Under the pieces are notes generated by a model that saw only the letters and a list, made by a program, of their open reading frames with translations, searched no databases and was not told where the DNA came from. A program made the translations under genes and the position numbers. Shown one piece after another: positions 57,317 to 64,000 of a stretch of DNA of 64,000 bases; position 1 is the first letter of the stretch; every line of letters begins with the position of its first letter. The stretch covers positions 326,256,746 through 326,320,745 of the forward strand of contig NC_133327.1 in NCBI RefSeq assembly GCF_042186555.1. Direction: 5' to 3'. The DNA is from Aquarana catesbeiana (lineage: Eukaryota; Chordata; Amphibia; Anura; Ranidae).

Positions 57317-57746
57317 TGCCCTGTACACACGGTCGGACATTGATCCGACATTCCAACAACAAAATCCATGGATTTTTTCCGACGGATGTTGGCTCAAACT
57401 TGTCTTGCATACACACTGTCAAAGTTGTCGGAAAATCTGAACGTTCTGAACACAGTGACGTAAAACAGATACGTTGGGATTATAAACGGGGCAGTAGCCA
57501 ATAGCTTTCGTTTCTTAATTTATTCTGAGCATGCGTGGCACTTTGTGCGTCGGATTTGTGTACACACGATCGGAATTTCCGACAACGGATTTTGTTGTCA
57601 GAAATTTTTATAGCAAGCTCTCAAACTTTGTGTGTCGGAAATTCCGATGGAAAATGTGTGATGGAGCCTACACACGGTCGGAATTTCCGACAACAAGGTC
57701 CTATCACACATTTTCCATCGGAAAATCCTATCGTGTTTACAGGGCA
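57317..57746. mobile_element. MITE with TGCCCTGTACACACGG termini, copy 3 (complete)
   Basis: Left TGCCCTGTACACACGGTCGG, right the complement of TGCCCTGTAAACACGATAGG, flanked by TAA at 57314-57316 and 57747-57749. A TAA duplication suits PIF/Harbinger. The interior is dense in TTTCCGACAAC/GTTGTCGGAAA words. No gene. Confidence 0.85.
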
Positions 57747-58244
57747 TAAGAGCATCGGTTTGTGATATAAATCTTTAAGGAGATCCTGTCATCAGACCAC
57801 TTTACTTCTACCTCGGCAGAGGGAGCAGAGGTGCTGGTCCAGCACAGAGAGTACATATAAACTCTCAGAAGAGGAGAGGGCTATGATGTGAAAGTTGGGA
57901 AGAGCAAGTTCAAAGGCACATTGCAGGTGAATAATTTATAGAAAAGAAAACCACTGCAAGCAAGTATGTAAAATACTTGATTTTTCTTTGTTTTTACCTG
58001 CACTTATTTACCTTGGTGACAAGTCTTCTACAACCAGGAGTGTGTGCAAATCTAACAAGCCAACTGTCAGCAGTAGGGAAAAATAATTATATGATCCCCT
58101 GCAGATTTTTTAAGTTTGCCCACTTACAAAGAAATGAAGGGTCTATCATTTTTATCATAGGTGTATTTTAAATGATAGAGACAGAATATCAACCAAAAAT
58201 CCAGAAAAAACACATGATTTAAATGTTATAAATTGAGTTGCAGT

Positions 58245-59286
58245 TCAGTGAGTAAGGTAAGTATTTGATCCCCAAGCAAAAAATGACTTGGTACTTGGTG
58301 GAGAAACCCTTGTTGGCAAGCACAGAGGTAAGACGTGATTGATTACCAGGTTTGCACACATCTCTGGAGGGATTTTGGTCCACTCTTCTTTATAGATCTT
58401 CTCTAAATCTTTAAGGTTTCTTGGCTGTCGCTTGGCAACTTGAAGTTTCAGCTCCCTCCATACATTTTCTATAGGATTAAGGTCTGCAAACTGGCTAGGC
58501 CACGCCATGACCTTAATGTGCTTCTTGAGACACTCCTTTGTTGCCTTGGCAGTATGTTTTGGGTCATTGTCATGCTGGAAGATCCATTCACGACCCATCT
58601 TTGGTGTTCTGGCTGAGAAGGTTCTCACCCAAGATTTTACAATGCATGGCCCCGTCCATTGGCTTCTCAATGTGGCAAAGTCGGCCTGTACCTTTAGCAG
58701 AGAAACAGCCCCAAAGTATAATGTTTCCACCTCTGTGCTTGACTCTAGGGATGATGTTCTTAGGGTCACAGTCAGCATTTTCTTTATCCAAACGAGTCGA
58801 GTTAATGCCAAAGAGCTCAATTTTGATCTCATCTGACTACAGCACTTTCTCCCAATCCTTCTTGAATCATTTAAATGTTCTTTGGAAAACTTCAGCTGGG
58901 CCTGTACATGTGCCTTCTTGAGAAGGGTGACCTTGCGGGCGCTGCAGGATTTTAATCCATGGCGGCGTATTGTGTTACCAGTGGTTTGTTTGGTGACTGG
59001 TCCCAACTGCCTTGAGATCATTCACAAGCTCTTCCTGTGTAGTTTTGGGCTGATCCCTTACTTTTCTTATGATCATCCTTGGCCCATGAGTAGAAATCTT
59101 GCATGGAGCTCCAGACCAAGGGCGATTGATGGTTATTTTGTATTTCTTACATTTGTGAATAATCGCGCCAACAGTTGTCTCTTTCTCACCAAGCTTCTCG
59201 CTGATGGTCTCGTAGCCCATTCCAGCCTTGTGCACGTCTACAATCTTGTCCTTGATGTCCTTTGACAGCTCTTTGACCTTGCTCGT
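58245..59286 (-). pseudogene. Tc1-family transposase, frameshifted
   Basis: DDE transposase read from about 59286. The N-terminal helix-turn-helix region (HKAGMGYETISEKLGEKETT, then INRPWSGAPCKIS and WSGAPCKI-like GRPR segment) runs to about 58980. After a shift come LKSCSARKVTLLKKAHVQAQ and a catalytic-Asp region VSDEIKIELFG in another frame near 58800. Then GGNIILWGCFSAKGTG, HDNDPKHTAKATKECLKK (second Asp) and WPSQFADLNPIENVWRELK (final catalytic region). The expected start codon reads ACG instead of ATG near 59286. Several shifts make it inactive. Confidence 0.85.
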
Positions 59287-59544
59287 GTTGTTGAGGTTTA
59301 AATGGAAGAAAGAGATTCCGTGGACAGGTGTCTTTTATACACATAAAGAGTTGTTGTTAGGAGCACCTTCTTAAATTGACAGGACTAATCTGTGTTCACA
59401 TACTGTAGCCAGTCTGTTGGAGCCAGAATTATTGTTGGTTTGTAGGGGATCAAATACTTATTTTACTCACTGAACTGCAACTCAATATATAACATTTGTA
59501 CTGTGTGTTTTTTTTTTCTGGATTTTTGGCTGATATTCTCTCCA

Positions 59545-59757
59545 GACCTTAATCCTATAGAAAATGTATGTAGGGAGCTGAAACTTTAAGTTGCCATGTG
59601 ACAGCCAAGAAACTTTAAGGATTTAGAGAAGATCTGTAAAGAAGAGTGGACCAAAATCCCTCCTGAGATGTGTGCAAACCTGGTAATAAACTACAAGAAA
59701 TGTCTTACCTGGCCAACAAGGGTTTCTCCACCAAGTACTAAGTCATGTTTTGCTTGG
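59545..59757 (+). pseudogene. Second Tc1 transposase C-terminal fragment
   Basis: Plus-strand DLNPIENVCRELK-like start at about 59547, followed by KEEWTKIPPEMCANLVIN (59639-59690) and ending near GGFSTKY. It is opposite in orientation to the main transposase relic and contains internal stops. Confidence 0.8.
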
Positions 59758-60007
59758 GGATTAAATACTTATTTTACTTAATGAACTGCAACATTTGTAT
59801 CATGTGTGTTTTCTGGATTTTGGTTGATATTCTATCTCTATGATTTAAAATAACCTATAATAAAAATTATAGACCCTTCATTTCTTTGTAAGTGGGCAAA
59901 TTTACAAAATCTGCAGGGGATCAAATAATTATTTTGGCCACTGTACATGTCACTGCGTACACTGGAGTGAGATATAATATAATCATTCTAGGCCCGTTAT
60001 TCACAAT

Positions 60008-60646
60008 TACCATATTTATCGGCGTATAACACGCACTTTTTTCCCCTTAAAATCAGGGGAAAATCGTGGGTGCGCGTTATACGCCGATCCCCTGCGATCC
60101 GGAGCTGACAGATTTTCAAAATCATCGACCGCGATTTGAAAATGGCGCCGCCGGCGCCGAAATACACAGTGCCGGTCCTCGGCTTTTCTCGGCCACTTTC
60201 GTCTTCACTCGAGCGCCGCCCGAACCTAGCCGAGCGTACTTGGCTAGGTTCGGATAGCTCCGCTCAGGACTACGAGTGGAGCCGAAAGTGAACGAAAGCC
60301 GCCGAGGACTGGCTCTGTGTATTTCGGCGCCGGCGGCACCATTTTCAAATCGCGGTCGGCAATTTTGAAAGACAGGGTGGCAGGGGTCCGGGATCACAGG
60401 ATGCAAGTCTGCACTGGGGAAGGCTGCACTGGGGAAGGCTGCACTGACATGGCTGCACTGACATGACTGCACTGGGGAAGGCTGCACTGACATGGCTGCA
60501 CTGGGGCAAGGCTGCAATGATGGGCATTTAAATGTAAGTTTTTTTCCTTCAACTTCCCTCCTAAAAGTTTTTTTTCCTTAAAATTCCCTCCTAAATTGGG
60601 GTGCATGTTATACGCCGGCGCGTGTTATACGCCGATAAATACGGTA
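60008..60646. mobile_element. Palindromic mariner-like MITE
   Basis: TACCATATTTATCGGCGTAT at the left and the complement of TACCGTATTTATCGGCGTAT at the right; the TA ends suit a Tc1/mariner target. Inner arms at about 60118-60180 and 60300-60362 are complementary (GAAAATGGCGCCGCCGGCGC). A GGCTGCACTG(A/G) minisatellite lies at 60405-60515. No transposase. Confidence 0.85.
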
Positions 60647-60741
60647 TCTCAAAACTGATGATTGATAGGGGCTTTTAAAGCATCACCTCTGGAAAATATA
60701 GGGTATTGAAACTTGTTGACATTTCACAAACGCATGCAGTT

Positions 60742-61635
60742 TTAACCTCTTGCCAACCAGCCGTAGCTTCGCCTTTTGGCCATTAGGGGCGTGCGCACCC
60801 GTGGCGTGTACACGGAGCTGATGTGAGTGCCCGGTGGGCGCCCGCGATCGCTCCTGACAGAGCGAGAACCAGGATCTGTGTGTGTAAACACACAGATCCC
60901 GTTTCTTTCAGGAGAGAGGATATAGATTGTGTGTTCATACGATGTATGAACACCGATCTCTCTCTCTCCTCATAAACAGTCCCATCCCCCCACAGTTAGA
61001 AACACACATAGGGAACACAGTTAACCCCTTGATCGCCCCCTAGTGTTAACCCCTTCCCTGCCAGTCACATTTATACATTAAACAGTGCATTTTTATAACA
61101 CTGATTGCTGTGTAATTGTCAATGGTTTCAAAAATAGTCAAAAGTGTCCAATGTGTGCTCCATAATGTCCTAGTCCCGATAAAAATTGCAAATCGCCGCC
61201 ATTACTAGTAAAAAAAAAAAAAAATAATAAAAATGCCATAAATCCCCTATTTGTAGACGCTATAACTTTTGCGCAAACCAATCAATATACGCTAATTGTG
61301 ATTTTTTTTTTTTTTTTTTTACCAAAAATAGGCAGAAGAATACTTTTTCGATAAAAAATATGGGATATTTATTATAGCAAAAAGTAAAATTTTAAATATT
61401 GTGTTTTTTTTCAAATTGTCGCTCTTCTTTTGTTTATAGCACAAAAAATAAAAACCACAGAGGCGATCAAATACCACCAAAAGAAAGCTCTATTTGTGGG
61501 GAAAAAAAGACGTCAATTTTGTTTGGGTACAGCATCTCATGACTGCACAATTGTCAGTTAAAGCAACGCAGCACCAAATTGCAAAAAATGGCCCGGTCAT
61601 TGAGCAGCCAAATCTTCCGGGGCTAAAGTGGTTAA
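60742..61635 (-). mobile_element. Complete 0.89-kb TTAA element
   Basis: TTAA at 60742-60745 and 61632-61635; ends TTAACCTCTTGCCAACC and GGGGCTAAAGTGGTTAA. The interior runs in reverse orientation to 16973-17846 (GCTATAACTTTTGCGCAAACC, AAGAAAGCTCTATTTGTGGG). No transposase. Confidence 0.85.
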
Positions 61636-62055
61636 GGTGTGATCTATTTACTCAGCTCAACCTCATCTTTTATATTTTACCAAAAAATTGGACAATTTAT
61701 TGCATTTCTGTTCCCTAAAATTAACTTTATAAAATAGTGTATTTTTACTGAAATTATGCTTTTCCTAAACGGTTGTACTAATATCATGTGTCATAAAAAA
61801 CTACCAAAATTTTATAGAGACGCACTGAAATTTTGGCAGCCAATACATAGGTGCTGATAATGGCGCAGAAAACGCACACGATTCTGTAGCGATCTTACTG
61901 TGCTTATGGCGTGTTTTTCAAAGGTCATATGACTCAAAAACTTAACACAGGTGCGCTATTGATGCGTTCTTGCTGCATTTTCAACACTTTTCAACAGGGA
62001 GGTGCGTTTTTGTTGTGGTTGACCAAATTGACCAAAAATGCAGCAAGCAAGATTT
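61636..62055. other. No gene recognised
   Basis: AT-rich with GCGTTTTT-type words; no recognisable termini or coding sequence. Confidence 0.4.
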
Positions 62056-62450
62056 GTTTTTTTAATAAAACCTCATCTGGAATATGCAGTTTAAATTTGG
62101 GTACCAGTTCTCAAAAAAGAGATCGGAGAACTGGAGAATGTGCAGAGAAGGGCAACCAAACTGATAAGAGGTATTGAGGGGCTCAGCTATGGGGTAAGAT
62201 TAGTGGAAACTGAATTTATTCTCTCTTGAGAAGAGGAGATTAAGGGGGAATATAATCAACATGTACAAATACATAAGGGGTCCATATAGTGAACAAAGGG
62301 GCACTCATTGCGTCTATGGGAAAAAAGATTTCATCCCCAAATACGGGAAGGTTTCTTCAAAATATGAGCTGTGAAAATGTGAAATAGACTCCCTCCAGAG
62401 TTGGTTCTTGTCAGCTCAGTAGATTGCTTTAAAAAGGCCTGAATTCTTTC
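62056..62450 (+). pseudogene. CR1/L2-like LINE reverse transcriptase tail, fragment
   Basis: One frame reads HLEYAV, a stop, then WVPVLKKEIGELENVQRRAT, KLIRGIEGLSYG and, after a further stop, a KGEYNQHVQIHKG-like stretch. This is the conserved C-terminal part of chicken-repeat-1-type reverse transcriptases (LEY..Q.W.P...K....LE..QRRAT). Stops near 62089 and 62229 show it is decayed; no other part of the element is present. Confidence 0.75.
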
Positions 62451-62457
62451 CTAAATG

Positions 62458-62680
62458 TACAGTGCATCCGGAAAGTATTCACGGCGCTTCACCTTTTCCA
62501 CGTTTCGTTATGTTACAGTTTTATTCCAAAATAGATTTAATTCATTATTTTCCTCACAATTCTGCAAATGGTACACCATAATGACAACGTAAAAGAAGTA
62601 TTAAAAAATAAAAAAACGGGAAAAAAAAACACATATACATAAGTATTCACAGCCTTTGCTCAATACTTTGTTGAAGGAAA
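62458..62680 (+). mobile_element. Tc1 inverted terminal repeat fragment
   Basis: TACAGTGCATCCGGAAAGTA at 62458 followed by TTCACGGCGCTTCACC and GTTATGTTACAGTTTTATTC is a typical vertebrate Tc1 terminus. AAGTATTCACAGCCTTTGCT at 62641 is the matching subterminal motif. The transposase is lost. Confidence 0.8.
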
Positions 62681-62689
62681 AAGAGGGGG

Positions 62690-64000
62690 GAAGGTTGGGA
62701 CTTTGAATAAGGTGCGCATGATGCAGCCCAATCACACTCACAGAGGTGCAAACATATGTATGTTTATTAAGGACCAATGATCAACATGGCATAAAAACGC
62801 ATTGCATACATTAAACATAAAAAATTGCATATAGACAATAAATCTGTGTATATACAACCATGGGACATGGGTAGGTACAATTATGCATCTTAACCCCCAA
62901 GCAAGATAAAAGTCATGTGAAGTAAAAAAACATCTGAAAATTGGTCAATGTGTGTTTGATGCATCAAAGGTAGGCCTGACGCTGCGTTTCATGGACTTCA
63001 ATCCACTCTTCAGGAGCCAGATGCATCTAAATTCTATAAAATATTTATGAAAAGCAATATAGTTTCAGGGTCTAACAAGATCAGCAGAAAAGGGGGAAAT
63101 TTGGGCATAATGGGCCATGCCAAAAGGGGTTACTCACATGATAGCCAAAACTGGAACCATGCGACAAAACAAAGCCAGGGGTGAGCCATGGAGCCTGGCC
63201 CGGGAGCTGAGAGGGGGACCTCAACGAGGAACACCGGACTGCACACACCAACACCCTGCAGTGGAGGGGACTTCTATAATGTAGGAAATATATAAAATGT
63301 ATCTATGATGATACAAGTAACAAAAAACGAGATGATATAAGCTGCAGATATCACCAAGGTGATTGAAAAAAGCACCTGGAAGATTACCTTGAAAAATGCA
63401 TGTGATGTTTGAAGCCACATAGATGGGAGAGGATCAGGGTTGCATAGGTTGTATCAGTACCATCTCTGAATACCATGAAGCAGGGAGTGAGATGCAGCCC
63501 CAGCATTGAACGTCAGCTCCCCCTCAGCGTCACGCAGGCACGACACAATGGAGCAAAACCTTGGCGAACGTCAGAGAAGCTCACCACATGTCAGCCCAGC
63601 TGATATACCGGACGTCTGTGTGTGCGACGCCCAACCAAGGAGGTCACATGCACAGTGCCGGGGGCGTGGCGCCAATGCAAGGTGGAAAGATCCGCCCAGC
63701 CACTCACCCCCAACCCTGTGGAGGGGAGATAGGAGGGCGGACACCAGCATGTATTGCAGCTACCGGGAGACAGGACATCTGCCCACCCACCGACAATGAG
63801 TCATACAGACCCAGTCTGGCCACAGAGGGGTGTAAAAAAATATATAAAGTAGTAAAAGATCAAAGTATGTGAACTGTCAGTGCAAAGAACGTTCCATATC
63901 AAGCATGCTGAATTATGGCCGGACCCGGTAGGAATCCGCCATAAGAGAGCGATGGGCTACAATCATGAGCACCTCCATCCCTAATCAATGCAAGCAATGG
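62690..64000. repeat. Unclassified long repeat with a GTTTCA...CTTCAGGAG module
   Basis: Contains ATGTTTATTAAGGACCAATG, GACGCTGCGTTTCATGGACT, CAATCCACTCTTCAGGAGCC (about 62972-63015) and GC-rich sequence at 63630-63760. The module order resembles 7240-8560. Short open frames at 63506-63872 have no recognised domain. It continues past the window end. Confidence 0.5.

Larger units (their letters stand above)
58071..59943 (-). mobile_element. Tc1/mariner element, chimeric
   Basis: Outer ends at 58071 (CAGTAGGGAAAAATAATTAT, then GATCCCCTGCAG) and 59943 (complement of CAGTGGCCAAAATAATTATT), with TA at 59944. The left inverted repeat extends to about 58262. A minus-strand transposase relic follows, then its far inverted repeat (59449-59545). 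That repeat is joined directly to the tail of a second transposase copy in opposite orientation (59545-59757) with its own inverted repeat (59758-59943). Confidence 0.85.

Noticed and set aside
58507..59265. Plus-strand frames across the Tc1 transposase
   Set aside because: Antisense shadows of the minus-strand transposase, which carries the recognisable motifs.
59986..60527. GC-rich open frames at 60066-60257 and 60122-60517
   Set aside because: They lie in the palindromic arms and the GGCTGCACTG minisatellite of a MITE.

Overview
This window reads as vertebrate, most likely anuran (frog) genomic DNA and probably from a large, repeat-rich genome such as a ranid. That assignment is inference. 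It rests on the mix of DIRS-type tyrosine-recombinase retrotransposons, PIF/Harbinger elements with an intron-bearing transposase, Tc1/mariner, hAT and L1/Tx1-type remnants, a tRNA-derived SINE, and the near absence of host coding sequence. Nothing bacterial or CRISPR-like is present. The best-supported host feature is a 58-nt exon at 56288-56345 (+) whose 19 residues resemble the CS domain of cytochrome b5 reductase 4 (CYB5R4/NCB5OR). Part of the window is therefore probably a repeat-packed intron of that gene. A second, unidentified candidate exon lies on the minus strand at 23423-23559.

Layout. 1-2185: 3' end of an L1/Tx1-type LINE. 2187-4814: hairpins and fragments of a TTAA-flanked repeat superfamily. 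4815-14657: a DIRS-type retrotransposon (copy 1), interrupted by an unclassified 1.5-kb element in gag and a 2.9-kb TTAA element in the reverse transcriptase. 14658-18400: TTAA-family fragments, including one copy inserted inside another. 18411-18836: a terminal-inverted-repeat MITE. 18970-21110: a giant 2.1-kb foldback. 21640-22610: a C-rich minisatellite. 24570-28060: a second foldback family carrying TTAA insertions. 28296-36340: MITEs, tandem repeats, a TTAA element and a 2.2-kb element with perfect 22-bp termini. 36386-36720: a tRNA-derived SINE. 37535-38285: a minisatellite. 38362-41738: hAT transposase pieces in both orientations. 41736-53020: a PIF/Harbinger region with a two-exon transposase (+), a convergent three-exon Myb/SANT-like gene (-) and a divergent MADF-domain gene (+). 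A second, much better preserved DIRS element (copy 2, 42203-47615) sits in the transposase intron. 53020-64000: MITEs, TTAA elements, the cyb5r4-like exon, a chimeric Tc1 element, a CR1-like fragment and an unclassified repeat.

How the parts relate. Almost all coding potential belongs to mobile elements and nearly all of it is broken by stops or frameshifts. Nesting gives relative ages: a TTAA-family repeat was hit by DIRS copy 1, which was then hit by two further elements; the Harbinger transposase intron received DIRS copy 2. Both DIRS copies have inverted terminal repeats plus an internal complementary region matching both ends, as expected for DIRS replication through a circle. The Myb/SANT-like and MADF genes share a 275-bp divergent promoter interval and may be DNA-binding partners of the Harbinger transposase; this is inference.
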